DNA from: Cycas panzhihuaensis
Lineage: Eukaryota; Cycadophyta
NCBI GenBank assembly: GCA_023213395.1
Contig: CM041465.1
Location: forward strand, 143,847,741 to 143,911,740
DNA: 64,000 nt
Reading direction: 5' to 3'
In this document: in pieces, positions 12,191 through 23,090 of the stretch
How positions within the stretch are numbered: the stretch's first letter is position 1
Layout of the letters: each line of letters opens with the position of its first letter
Notes under the pieces: model-generated
What the model saw: only the letters and a program-made list of their open reading frames with translations
Databases searched by the model: none
Told to the model about the DNA's origin: nothing
Translations under genes and position numbers: made by a program

Positions 12191-12782
12191 TTTTTTTCTC
12201 AAATATTTTTTTATATCTTTTATAAAGTTTAACAAACTTTATTACATTGTATAAATTTTTGAATTATGTGTCTTAAAGGTCTAAGCCCCCTTAAACTTAG
12301 CCCCTAGTCATAAGACCTCTCCACATGACCCTTAGCCCATTTTGAAAGGGCTTTTAGTTTTTGTAACATTTTTTATTTTATTTTTTTTTATTTTTTCATT
12401 AAACATAGGGTACTTGGCAATTTTTTTACCATTTAACTGGGTCATCAGTTTCTAACAAAACCTATCCCATTATGTCCAAAATTTTCTGAGGTATGATTTT
12501 GACTGGTCATATGCTATATTTAGAACTTATTTGACCTACTTTCTATCAGTTTAAAGTCAGTCATTCATTTTCAAAGCCATTTTAAACTATTTTCACAAAA
12601 TCACTTTTTTAACAGATTATATCTTATCACTGGGAGACTATTTTCTACCTAGATCTACTCTATAGTCATATATTATCAGTGAACTTCATCACCATCTTTT
12701 CATTTTACTTTGTAGGATTTATTTTAATCATTATTTTAATTGGTGAAAGTGACAATTTAGTGTTTTTAAACTTTTAATATAA

Positions 12783-12880
12783 AAGTACTTGTTGCTATTT
12801 CTATTATAACTTTTCTATTTTACATCAAAATTTAGATTCATTAGTTTCGTTGGAAAGCTAACTCACTCATCTTTGAACTG
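12783..12880 (+). other. Shared leader motif 1 in element I
   Basis: tataacttttc, then TTGGAAAGCTAACTCA at 12,850-12,865. The 16-mer is identical in element F (39,551-39,566), which belongs to another family. Confidence 0.6.
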
Positions 12881-13424
12881 ATAATATTATTTATAAGTTT
12901 TAAAGTGTTCTTGAAATTTTTAAAAGCCATCAAATTTGAGGTATATAATAGCCTCTAATTTGTCATTATTACATATTTGCATATATTATTTCTTAAAATT
13001 TTCAACTGGAAATATATTAAGTAGCTCTTTAAACTATATTTGATTATTTTTTATCATTCTATAAAATTTTTATTAGCATTTTTATAATTTTTTGAGCCTC
13101 AGGCTTCTATTAAGCCTCAAAAGGAGGACCGCATCTTTAGTACACTAAAATTTTGACTTATAGGAATCTATTCTCAAAATAGTCAATTTCATTGACTAGA
13201 TATTTCATCGATCTTTAAACTGGTATAATTTCACTTTGTTTTGACATTGTTTAGTATAATTTTGAAGTTGCTCAACTTGAGCATTCAATATATCCTAACA
13301 GGCTTGGTTTTCTTTCCACTTTCAAAAAGTATATCTGAAATTATATCTTATAAGTTTGTCATTTATTAAGTTCTTTGACTTGGTAAAAGTATATTCATTT
13401 TCATGTACTAAAGTTTTTTATAAA

Positions 13425-14000
13425 ATGGTAATCAATCTTAATAAAGTATAATTTCCTATATTTGATGGCCATAATTTTTCACAATGGCATAAAACAAAGC
13501 AAAATTATTTTATTACACATGATCTTTGGAAATACTTACAAGATGAATATACTGTTAATATTAAGGAAAACATTAAAAAATATAATGAAGCCTTAGCTTT
13601 ACTATTTTGCACTATAGATGATAAAGTGTTTTCTAAAGTTTGTGAACTGACAACTTCCAAATCCATGTGGGACATCTTAGTTTCTACTTATGGGGGAGAT
13701 ACCCTCAATGAATTTAACATTGATATTATTGAGTATGTGAGACAGGTGCTAGAGAAGGTGGATTGTCATGAAAAGACCAAGGAAAATTCAAGTCAAATGC
13801 ATGATCATTTTGTTGCACAAGAAATTGATCCTCCATTTCAGGGGGAGAAATATGATAATATGACAGTTGCTTACAGCACAAAGACTTTAGAAGACAAAGT
13901 TAAAGTTTTAGAAGTTAAATTCAAAGTTGCAGCCACACCTCCACATTTGAATCAAGCTTCATTTACTTGTAGATTTTTTTGCACCACTCAATAGCAAAGA
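13425..14000 (+). pseudogene. Gag-like protein of element I
   Basis: Begins MVINLNKV, then a stop (TAA at 13,449), then FPIFDGHNFSQWHK, an N-terminal copia Gag motif. It continues LALLFCTIDDKVF and SKSMWDILVSTYGGDT, parallel to element H residue for residue in spacing. After this the sequence leaves normal Gag: no zinc knuckle, a charged stretch (LEDKVKVLEVKFKV) and the tail TPPHLNQ. It lacks protease, integrase and RT. A long part (13,626-13,994) is free of stops. The biological role of such half-Gag products is unknown. Confidence 0.55.
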
Positions 14001-14127
14001 CACCATCATTGCTAAAAGGATAAAGCAAGTTAGAAGTGATCAAGCTACAAAACGGATCTTCAAAGTTTTTTTCAAGTTCAAATCTCATAAGTTTAAAGAG
14101 AAGACAAAGTTGTTTGTGATAATCATT

Positions 14128-14138
14128 AAGGGGGAGAA
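14128..14138 (+). other. Polypurine tract of element I
   Basis: aagggggagaa directly before the LTR start TATTAGGGTTAAT. The same tract and start are seen in H and A. Confidence 0.7.
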
Positions 14139-14460
14139 TATTAGGGTTAATGATCATCACCCCACTCCTACCTTTCAACCAAGAGTGCACACCTCACTCT
14201 CACTAATTTACACATGTGGGGTGCTTACATGTAAAGGTAAGGTTAAGTTGATTTGAGTTAAGTTTGTAATATTTTATTATTATTTGAATTTTAGGGGTTG
14301 AGTAGTTTCCCTCCTCCTCCAAACTATATATTTGGAGGGGTGTGCAACCCTGGTGTCTTTAGACACTGACTACTTTTGGATATTTGTAATACTCTCTCTC
14401 AAACAATGGATTGAATACAAAAGATTTTCTGTTTATGTAACAATATATTGATTATGTGTA
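14139..14460 (+). repeat. 3' LTR of element I
   Basis: TATTAGGGTTAATGATCATC onward. It shares order and phrases with the H LTR (ggttaagttg, attattatttgaatttt, ctcctcct, tattgatta), so H and I are sister families. The right end is approximate. Confidence 0.55.
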
Positions 14461-14740
14461 TATGTTTTGCCATGTTCTCTATGTGTATTCAAAAGGAATA
14501 CACTTATTAAAAGTTTTTTATTTTTTTATTCATCGTTGTTAAAAAATATCACTTACTTCTTGCATTTATAAAAGTTGCATTTAGTTTATTTAATTTCCAA
14601 AGGCATCTTTCATTTGTTTAAACAGCATTGCCTTTTTCCTTTTAAAAAAGTATTTACTTTCTTATCTCTTTCAAAGAGTTTATTATTTATTTCATCTTGC
14701 TTAGAGGTTATTATTTTATTTTCAAGTTTTTATTTATTAT

Positions 14741-15250
14741 ATAAAAGGAATCTTTTTTATCCTAAACAAGACCACACTGCTAATTAATTTATTTTTTACA
14801 TTAATAAGATAATCTTGAATTGAACCACCATATTTTTTTAGCTTTGCAAGGGGAACGGTTAGGACCCCTGAAGTTACCACCTCGCATACGCTAATCAACC
14901 TACTCATATTGGATGAGGACAGCCATTAGCTATCAGGTGTATTTGGTGATAGGCTAAGGTATTCCTTTTATGGTGTTTGGAGACCAAGGCTATACTTGGA
15001 GAGGGTGAGTGCCTTGGTTCGAGAAACTTGCCGCTAGATCTGTCACTAGACATAAGTCCAGTGCAGGTGGACCAACAACTCAGGACGGTGTAAAAACCTT
15101 CTTAGTAGCCGGTGTACTGAGGTATATAAAGCCTAGCACTCATGTACTAGTATATTAAGTCCCTATTTTTCCATCTGTGGGTAGGCGTTACTAGATAAGA
15201 TAGCAATTGAAGGTTGCCCTAATAGAAACCTAAACTTATAGACTAGTAGC
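14741..15250 (+). other. Shared leader block 2 of element A (upstream of gag)
   Basis: Non-coding block that aligns with F 39,978-40,455 and G 44,671-45,145: a Ser/Thr-free, stop-rich sequence with conserved phrases tttgcaagggga, aagttaccacc, gagtgccttggtt, tagatctgtcac, catgtactagtatat and tgggtaggc. GTGAGT at 15,005-15,010 looks like a plant splice donor and is GTAAGT in F and GTGAGT in G. It could be a 5' UTR with an intron or a packaging/translation signal; nothing here decides. Confidence 0.6.
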
Positions 15251-15429
15251 CTTAATAGGTCTTAGTTCACTTATTCAAAACTTTAGGAAAAACCTTGGGT
15301 TATATTTGGAAGTGAATTTTACATTTAAACCTTTTTTTTTTATTTAAATTTAATTACTTTTCTTTTTCATATTCACATTCAACTTTTGAAATCTCATTTG
15401 TCACATTTGATCCACACAACTTTAGTTCA

Positions 15430-16540
15430 AAATCACATCTAGTTTTAGGAACACAATTATCCTAAAATTTGATGAAAATAATTTCCTAAACTAGAGTAGG
15501 ATGATGAGACCCATCCTCATAGCTAACAACATGTAGGACATTGTGAGATCAGGCTATAATGAATTAGGACCAAATCCATTCAATGCAGAAAAAATTACCG
15601 ACAAGGAAAATGTCAAAAAGGATAACAAAGCCTTAACCCTTATCTTTTGCACATTAAAAGATCATGTGTTCCTAAGAGTTAGTGAATTAGTTAAGTCCAA
15701 AGAAGCTTAGTACACTTTACAACTAATATATGAAGGAGCAGCCTCCTCTAAATTACAAAACCTGAGAAGTAAGTTTAAAAATTTACATATGATGTCCTAT
15801 AAATCAGTAACAGAGATTATGAACAAAGTCAAAGATATTGTAAACCAAATGAGATCACTTAGGGATACCTTAACTAAACAAAAGGTAGTTGAAAGGATCC
15901 TTAGATGTGTAGGAGCTATAAGACATTTTGAAATGGTAGTTACTAGTATTAGTGTATCAAAGTATCTAAGTACCCTCAAAGTGGAATAACTTAGTGCCAT
16001 GCTCATGTCTATAGAAGAGCAGTAAAATGCAAATGAATCTTTAGAACATACCTTTACTACAAAGGGCTACATTCAATCTAACTCCCAAGTAAGAACCTCA
16101 AGATAAAAGGAATCTACTCCAAGGAGAAAAGGTGGAAATCCTAGAAAGGAAACTAGACAAGACTCTCCACGATATCAAGCCCTCACCAAAAGAGATAAGG
16201 AGGACCCCAATAACATGAAGATCCTCTAAGAAATTATAATCAAAGAAGAAAAGTTGAGAAGCATTCTTGTTGTCCACATTGTTAAGGGAATTCTCAACCT
16301 TCAAGATCAACTTAGGAATATCATGACAACCAACCAAGAAATAATCCTCCTCAATCTTATGAGAAAAATGGGAGATCTTTTAATATTGATCATTCTTGAC
16401 CAAGAAGTCGAAGCCTAAGTTATAGGAGAAGAGATCCATTATATTGTACTTATTATCATAGAAATGGTCACACTGAAGATAAATATTTTACAAAACATGG
16501 ACCACCCCCTAGAGGACATGCTTCAAATTCATCATAATCA
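15430..16540 (+). pseudogene. Gag of element A (decayed)
   Basis: Copia-type Gag (capsid-like protein that forms the virus-like particle). A frame from about 15,430 to 16,030 gives ALTLIFCTLKDHVF, then RSKFKNLHMMSYKSVTE and RHFEMVV, matching the UBN2-type Gag of element F in the same order. In-frame stops stand mostly at Trp and Gln positions. A relic zinc knuckle lies at 16,445-16,490 (C-T-Y-Y-H-R-N-G-H-T-E-D-K-Y): the first Cys and the His remain, while the second and last Cys have become Tyr (TGT to TAT). Confidence 0.75.
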
Positions 16541-16599
16541 AAGGTTAATAACAAGTTATTTCTATCCAACTTTTCTGCTAAGGAAGAAGAGGATGATAA

Positions 16600-16840
16600 C
16601 TAGTATATCAATTCAGGTTGCTTAACCTACATGACCCATAAAGAACATTTATTTCAAACCTTGGATAAAAACAGAAAAGGGTCAATCATGTTTGGAGATA
16701 ATACTTCTCATGAATCAGTTGGGAAAGGTAACATAGTCTTGTTAACTGATATTGGTAAATATAGATACTTAGATGATGTCTTATATGTCCCTACCCTAAG
16801 AAAGAACTTACTATCTATAGGACAGATGATGGGATGAGAT
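16600..16840 (+). pseudogene. Protease of element A
   Basis: Aspartic protease of the copia polyprotein. The active-site region reads YINSGCLTYMT, where the family has D-S-G: the catalytic Asp is Asn (AAT at 16,610-16,612) and the preceding Trp is TAG. The C-terminal mark RKNLLSIGQMMG is intact. A TGA at the following Trp position ends the open part. Confidence 0.8.
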
Positions 16841-17870
16841 TATAAAGTGATTTTTGACAATAGTGAATGCGTTATCAAAGACAAGAGAAAAAATAAAGCT
16901 ATTATTTCCAAAGGTATAATGACTAAAGATTGTTTATTTAAGCTTATCCTCACTCCTTTAAATACCTATGCCCTCAGAACTTTAACTACAATAGATAGTG
17001 ATTTGTGGCATAGACAGTTTGGTCACCTTAACTACAATAGCTTGTCTCTTATGAAAAGGTTGGATATGGTTAATGGTTTACTACCTATTGATGTTAATAA
17101 AACATTATGTGAGGGATGCCTTCTTGGCAAACAACATAGAGAAAGCTTTTTGGATTTTAGTCATTGAGCATCTTCCCCTCTTCAACTAGTATACACAGAC
17201 ATTTGTGGACTGATGACTACTCCCTGCTTAGCAGGTACAAAGTATTTTCTCACATTTATTGATGACTTCACAAGAAAGACATGGGTTTTCTTTCTAAGAT
17301 ATAAATCAAATGCTTTCGACCACTATTGACTTCAAAACCTTTGCTAAGTGACAAAGTGGATATCATATCATTTCTGTAAGATCAAATAATGGGTGAGAGT
17401 TTACATCTAATGCTTTCAAGGATTATTGTATCCACCATGGGATTAGGAGATAATTTACCAACCACTACACCCCATAACAAAATTGTGTAGTAGAAAGAAA
17501 AAATTAAACTATCATTGAAATAGCAAGATGTATGCTTAAGGATAAAAACTTGGCCCATGAATTTTGGGTTGAAGCAATCCATACATCCATCTACCTACTC
17601 AATAGATGTTCCACCAAAGTGCTTAGGTGGAAAACTCTAGAAGAAGTATGGACTGGTTATAAACTAAGTATACATCATCTCAGGGTATTTAGATGTCTAG
17701 CATATGCCCATATTCCTAATCAAAGGAGAACTAAGTTGGATGAACATAGTGTCAAATGTATCTTTATTAGCTACAGTGAATCTTCTAAATCCTATAAAGT
17801 CTATGATTTGAAATCAAGAAAAGTTATGGTAAGTAGAGATGTCAAATTTTAGGAAGACACCTACTACTAA
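16841..17870 (+). pseudogene. Integrase of element A
   Basis: Integrase inserts the cDNA into the host genome. The zinc-binding HHCC region is whole: LWHRQFGHLNYNSL then CEGCLLGK. The core has D in VYTDICG, N in place of the second D (VRSNNG, 17,376) and E in VVERKN. Stops occur at 17,165 and several Gln codons, and there is a frameshift near 17,320. The C-terminal part (17,532-17,852) reads openly, ending KVMVSRDVKF, the usual end of this region in copia. Confidence 0.88.
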
Positions 17871-18035
17871 GATAATCAAGAAAAGCAAAAAGAGATTGCC
17901 ATTAAATTTGACACATCAAGTAAGTCCAAATATGTGCCTCCTATGTGGAGAAATATCCAGGAACCCACTAGGGAGGGAACGTCATATCAACCTCCACCAT
18001 AATATCTACCTAAATAGGTTCATCACAACCATGAC

Positions 18036-18940
18036 TTGGGAAATATATTGGATAATAATGGAAGATCCACATACTCCCATAGGGTCAACTTTGCCTTAAT
18101 GAGCAAGGTACTCAAAATTCATGAGCCTCAAACCTTTGATGAGGCTAATCAATATGAATGTTGCCAGAAATCCATGAAAGAGGAATATAAGTCCATTATT
18201 AAGAATGATACTTGGGAACTCATAGATTTACCACCAAAGAAGAAATCTATTAGCACCAAATGGGTCTATAAGACTAAGTTCCACTCAGATGCCTCCATCG
18301 ACAAATACAAAGTTAGATTGGTCGCAAAAGGATATGCCTAAAGAGAAGACATAGACTATATAGAAACATTTTCCCCCGTCATTAGGATAGAATCTATCAG
18401 CATGATGATGAGTTTAGCCAACCAAATGGGTTTGAAAGTTTATCAAATGGATGTGAAAAGTGATTTCTTAAATGGTTATGTCAAAGAAGACATCTATATG
18501 ACTCATCCCCTTGATTTTGAAGTCAGAGGGCAAGAAAACAAACTGTACAAGTTAAATAAGGCACTATATGGTCTAAAATAAACAACCAGGGTTTGGTATT
18601 CCCACATAGATAAGTATTTTAGAGATCAATAGTTTGAGAGATTTCATGCAGATCTAAACTTATACACTCAAATCAAAGGAAGTTCAATCTTGATTGTAGG
18701 TCTTTATGTGGATGATTTAATTTATACCAGAAATGGCTCCCATCTTTTACATCAATTTAAAGATGCTATGTGTAAGGAATTCGAGATGACAGACTTAAGC
18801 CTCATGCATTACTTCCTAAGATTGGAAGTCTAGTAGGAAAAACAAGGAATCTTCATCTCTCAATGTAAATATACATTGGATCTACTACAAAGATTCAGAA
18901 AGATAAATTTCAAACTATTGACAATACTAGTAGAAATTAG
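18036..18940 (+). pseudogene. Reverse transcriptase of element A
   Basis: Copia RT (RVT_2 type). One frame runs from 18,036 into RNase H with only stop codons, no frameshift: [45 protein letters not shown] (first catalytic Asp), ALYGLK, and YVDD at 18,705-18,716 (catalytic pair). Stops replace Gln in AKGYA* and YGLK*. Confidence 0.9.
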
Positions 18941-19650
18941 AATCAAACTTTCTAAGATAGATGACTCGACTTCATTTGATCCCACTCTCTATAGACAACA
19001 CATTGGCAGCCTAATATATTTGACATCTACTTGACCAGATATAATATATTTAGTTTGTGTTATGTCTAGATTTATGCAAGATCCAAAGACTTCTCATTGG
19101 CAAGCTGCCAAAAGAATCCTTTGATACCTTAAAGGGACTCCAAATTTCGGGTTATATTATAAAGCCACATTCAAATTTTAGTTAATTGGTTATACAGATT
19201 CAGATTGGACAGGTGATGTTGATGATAGAAAGTCTACCATGGGTTATGTATTCAGTATGGGCTCAGCAGCAGTAGCTTGAAGTACAAAGAAACAAAATAT
19301 GATTTCCTTATCCATAGTCAAGGCAACGTATAAAGCTACAACTTTAGGAGCTTATACATCAATATGGCTAAGAAGACTTTTATAGGATTTTCAGATTAAA
19401 CAATAAGGTCCCACTAAAATTTGGTGTGACAATCAAAGCACTATTCAAATGGCCAAAAATATGGTATTCCATAGTAGAACAAAAGATATTAACACTCAAC
19501 ATCACTTCATTCAAGAACTTGTATAAGTAGATGAGATCGAGTTAGCTTATTATAGCACTAAAGATTAGACAGTAGATATTTTCACAAAGGCTTTGGGAAA
19601 GATCAAATTCGAGAAGTTCAGAGATAATTTGGGAGTTATACACATTGGGC
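18941..19650 (+). pseudogene. RNase H of element A
   Basis: Continues the RT frame. Seen: RQHIGSLIYLT, SRFMQDPKTSHW, GYTDSDWTGDVDDRKST (first catalytic Asp), WCDNQSTIQMAKN and VDIFTKALGKIKFEKF near the end. The usual E of the AEAEY motif is not preserved (VKATYKA). Stops replace Trp and Gln. Confidence 0.9.
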
Positions 19651-19652
19651 TT

Positions 19653-19663
19653 ATAGGGGAGAA
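19653..19663 (+). other. Polypurine tract of element A
   Basis: ataggggagaa directly before the right LTR. Confidence 0.85.
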
Positions 19664-20011
19664 TATTAGGACTAACCCCAATGCTATTAAAAGACCTGTG
19701 TGCATAGGGCCCCTCAAAGCCACCTTTGAGGCCCTCTAGGGTACCTTGAGCCTCCCAATATCCACAAGGAGCTTACACCACTTTATTAAGGTATGCATTT
19801 ACATTTATTATTGTTATTTTTTTAATATATTTTGAATTATACATTGACTAACATATAGGTAGGGTGATGGTGCTTACCACCTCCCCAAAAACTCTATTTA
19901 AAGGATGGGAATATCTCCTTAGTGTTTTTTAACACCTCCAACAATCAGAAACACATGTTTTCTCAAAATGCACTTGATCTAACGCCCTATTCTACTCCTC
20001 TGAATCCATTA
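19664..20011 (+). repeat. 3' LTR of element A
   Basis: 348 bp, matching 8,902-9,250. The ends have changed from TG...CA to TA...TA. The following AAAAA is the target duplication. Confidence 0.92.
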
Positions 20012-20016
20012 AAAAA

Positions 20017-20328
20017 TAGGTGTTTTGTCACATGGTTTTATTTCGATAACTATTTTTCGTGTTTGTTCCATAGTGTAGTAGATGGGACTAAGGGTTTTCA
20101 ACTTAATTTATCTCTTAAAGATACAACCTCAACTAGGAGAGTTAGAAACTGGCAAAATATGAGCAAGTGAAGACTACTTGGCATATAAGTATTGATGAAC
20201 CATATACAAGAATGCCATTTAAGAGGACTAGCAAGTACAATAGCTTGTTACCCATGTGCTCCAATAGATGTTTGGCTTTTATATGTACCTAGAATCAAAA
20301 TTTAAAGTAGATATATGACATGGTTTAA
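20017..20328 (+). other. Interior of element B, right of element A
   Basis: The rest of B between A and the right LTR of B. One frame is open for about 45 codons but resembles nothing I know. No clear polypurine tract before 20,329. Confidence 0.5.
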
Positions 20329-20727
20329 TATTAAGAGTGGGTAAAGTTAACTCATAGAAATATTTAATTTATGTAATTTAATATGGTTATCCCTTTAATA
20401 TGCACTAGGGAGTCATAGTGTATATACTTCTTTATTTTAACTAGTTATCAATTAACTAAGTGGCTTATAGAATGTGATTGGATAATCAGGTAATGATATG
20501 TACTATAAATATATATAGGTTTGATAATACTATTTTGAGGTGGCCATTTCCTACAACTATATTGTATTATGTATGTATGTATATATTTATGTTTATTCTT
20601 TATTTCCACCTGTATAGCATAGCCTCAAAATCTTGTATGATCCTAGGACTTATGTGGAATGTGTTCATATACTTTTATTTCTATCAAGTAGTATTAGAGC
20701 ATGTTTTACTCATACCATATTCTAACA
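20329..20727 (+). repeat. 3' LTR of element B
   Basis: 399 bp, TATTAAGAG to TCTAACA, matching 6,888-7,276. A tagtattagagcatg inside it resembles a primer-binding site, but the left LTR has it too, so it is part of the LTR. Confidence 0.75.
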
Positions 20728-20732
20728 CCATA

Positions 20733-21060
20733 CCCCCATGGGGGTTGCTTAGAGAAGGAGAAGGTTCTACTAGTGATAGAGCAACATATCTTATGATAGG
20801 AATGAAGGAATGACATACCTTGGGTATGAAATTTTATAGTGAAAATCAAGGTCATAGTTTAATCTTATTACAAAGAGCAAAGTAGTTTAGGCTCATTTTA
20901 GAGTGACCAATAGTTTAGGCTTATCTCGAAGCATAACTAGTTTATATTTGGAAAAGGTTATAATGCCCCTAAGTATGTAGCCAAGGGGAAATTATAGCTA
21001 ATGCTCTTATTTATGGTATTAAAAGATATTGATTCTAATTTAAGCTCATGCATAAGCTTT
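20733..21060 (-). repeat. T1 27/28-bp repeats, equivalent of T2 61,660-62,040
   Basis: ccccatgggggttgc at 20,733 matches T2 at about 61,670. Units beginning agtttaggct start at 20,884, 20,912 and (weak) 20,939; T2 has the same unit four times (61,917-62,018). In T2 this lies just after integrase, so its position here close to the protease linker shows that T1 has lost most of pol. Confidence 0.6.
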
Positions 21061-22780
21061 ATTAGTTTAGATTAATTATAGAGAGAGTGCAGTACCCTCA
21101 AGTATATGGCGTAATAGATGGATAGCTTGTACTCTCATTCTACATATAGGATTTCCATTATTTAACTTTCTTAGTGATTAATTTTTTAAATGTTTTAATA
21201 CATCACAAAATTCTTCAAAAATACCAATACATTGTAGAGTCATATTAAAGATGGGATCACAATTATTTAACCTCCTTAATGATCGATAATTTAGAGGGAA
21301 ATTTTGGGCTATTTTTATTAAGGTTATGCCTCGAAGGGGTATGGCATTGCCACTTTATTGCTCTTAAAGTTATCATCTTATAAGACTAATTTGTCTTTAC
21401 CTTAGGGTATGGGAGGGGGATCAAGATTGCTATCATAACCCCAATCAATGATTTTTTAGGACCCTCCTAAAGAATCATCCCAACATGGGGGTCTAATATC
21501 CTAAACAAGAAACCTGATGGGATTTGTAACTGAATTGGGAAGGAGGGGAGGATCAAAGATCTCTCTTAAGGAATCAAAAGATGAATCGCCTAAGATAAGT
21601 TCATCACCTAACATGAAAGGATACAAAGCAAGGTGAGGTGCTTGTATAGTAATAGGATCACTTGTATCCCAATTATTATTAATAGCATTTTATTACCACA
21701 TAAGAACATCCTTATCATTAACCTCAAGAATATTAGAGATACTAAGGTACGCATGATGCTCTATACCAATAGGTACAAAGCAAACTAGAGCTAACTTAAG
21801 GAAGAGAAAATTTTAATAGAGATTGGTCCCTTCATCATGGAACAAACTGTCAAATTCATCATCTACATTTCCTTTTTCTTCATCATAAATAGGCAATGTA
21901 ATTAACTACAGGAGTTGGTCATTCTTAGGCTCTTGGTCAAAGAGAGAGGGATCAATTAATTCAATGGGAAGGAATGATAGAAGGGAATCACAAATGGTCT
22001 ACTCATCATGTGAAAAGGTAGAATGAAATTCTATATCTAAATCATAGTTCAAGGGAAATTGATGTAGATCAAATGATCAAGAAAGACCTAAACACATTGA
22101 ACCATGTTAATGGTTTATAATGGAGAAGGGGTAAGGCCTTTGTTGATTATGAGGGAATTATTCTCACCTAAGGAGCTCTCAGAGATCATAAATATTTCAC
22201 TAAAATGGGTTAAAAGCCATAGAATCTTTGTATGATAGGTTAATTAGATGGTAGGTTGAGGAGAGGGTGGAGCTACAGATTATGAATCAATTCTCTCTTT
22301 AAAACAATCAAGGTGATGGTTATGGATAAGTTGGTGGGCATGGTGAACAATCTAGGCTCATTGGAAAGGGAACATCTTATAAGGTGAATGGGATAAAGGT
22401 ATGGTTTAGGGGTTGTTTAGACGGTCATGTTAGGGCTTAATTAGAGAAGGGATACTTAGAGAAGGACCAAACGGTGGGGGAATATCCACCTAGGACGTTT
22501 CCTCTTAGGTTAAGGAAATTATGGTCACCTTGCATGAAAAAGGTGCTCGGTCATTATGATCAAATTTAGGGTCATTAAGGATAGCCAAGTACCCATATCT
22601 ACCCATACTAATTAGGGTGAACCAAGCTATATTCAATCCTAGAGAAGGAGGACCCTCATTAAACTATAGGCCCAAATCTTAGGAAAGAGTCTCAAGGGAG
22701 GGGTTTTCTTATACATCAAAGATGGCTTAAATGGTGGATTAGTATGAATAAGAGGTTAGTGGTTCACATGCAAAGACACA
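21061..22780 (-). pseudogene. T1 linker between protease and the missing RT
   Basis: The minus strand from 22,780 to about 21,440 translates to acidic, decayed protein such as DEEKGNVDDEFDSLFHDEG and MLGDELILGDSSFDSL, typical of the variable linker that follows protease in Tat elements. From 21,440 to 21,061 I see nothing recognisable. No RT, RNase H or integrase motif follows, where an autonomous element would have about 4-5 kb of them. Confidence 0.45.
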
Positions 22781-23090
22781 CACTCCTCTATTATAGACAA
22801 ACTTCAATTAGCCCCATAAAGAAGAGTAAACAAGCCTTATCTATTCTAACTATGGTAATCCCAAAAGAAGGTTATAATCAACATCAATGTTAAGGACTAT
22901 AGTATTAGTAAGGGTGGTTTTATCCTCGAGGGTAAGGGTAAGAGTGATTATTCTAAGGAATGCTTTCTCTTTTCCAACATACCCTTAGCACTTCATGGAA
23001 TAGGTTTCTGGGCCCTAATACTAAGTTATTTGAATATTGAGGTAGGCATTACATTAACAAAAGGTCTATTATTACCATAGTCTTTGTAAG
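22780..23090 (-). pseudogene. Protease of Tat-like element T1
   Basis: Retroviral-type aspartic protease of Ty3/gypsy elements, which cuts the Gag-Pol polyprotein. The minus strand gives FVNVMPTSIFK (family: D-x-G-S-x-V-N-V-M-P) at about 23,040-23,075, with Asn where the catalytic Asp should be. About 55 codons on, LNIDVDYNLLLGLP (family: YNLLLGRPW) and VYSSLWG*LKF (family: STLHQKLKF) follow. The order and these phrases are those of the Tat/Ogre lineage. Stops replace Trp, Arg and Gln. Confidence 0.7.

Larger units (their letters stand above)
12290..14460 (+). mobile_element. Element I: truncated relative of element H inside element A
   Basis: It consists of a leader with shared motif 1 (12,783-12,880), a gag-like frame (13,425-14,000), a polypurine tract and a right LTR (14,139-about 14,460). 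No left LTR was found in the 2 kb before, so the element is 5'-truncated or its left LTR is beyond recognition. The left limit is only where leader-like sequence begins. Order of parts and tail of the protein match element H. Confidence 0.6.
8902..20011 (+). mobile_element. Element A: complete but decayed Ty1/copia retrotransposon
   Basis: 11.1 kb from TGTTGGGACTAACCC at 8,902 to 20,011, with LTRs of about 348 bp, a primer-binding site, a polypurine tract and gag-protease-integrase-RT-RNase H in copia order. It is flanked by AAAAA on both sides (8,897-8,901 and 20,012-20,016), a 5-bp target duplication. It is inserted in element B. The 5' leader is unusually long (about 6 kb) because it holds the truncated element I and a GC-richer block of unknown origin. 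Without those it would be near 7 kb. Confidence 0.92.
6888..20727 (+). mobile_element. Element B: non-coding LTR element inserted in T1, split by element A
   Basis: Terminal repeats 6,888-7,276 and 20,329-20,727 share long runs such as aatatgcactagg, actataaatatatataggtttgata and tatgtttattctttatttc. Flanking bases gcata (6,883-6,887) and ccata (20,728-20,732) are a near-perfect 5-bp target duplication. Without the 11.1-kb element A, B is about 2.7 kb: 389-bp LTR, 1.9-kb interior, 399-bp LTR. No protein-like frame is present, so it must have depended on proteins of other elements. The host sequence on both sides joins up as T1. Confidence 0.75.

Noticed and set aside
20689-20703. Primer-binding-site-like tagtattagagcatg after the right LTR of B
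   Set aside because: The left LTR contains the same segment before its end, and the target duplication places the LTR end at 20,727, so it is inside the LTR.
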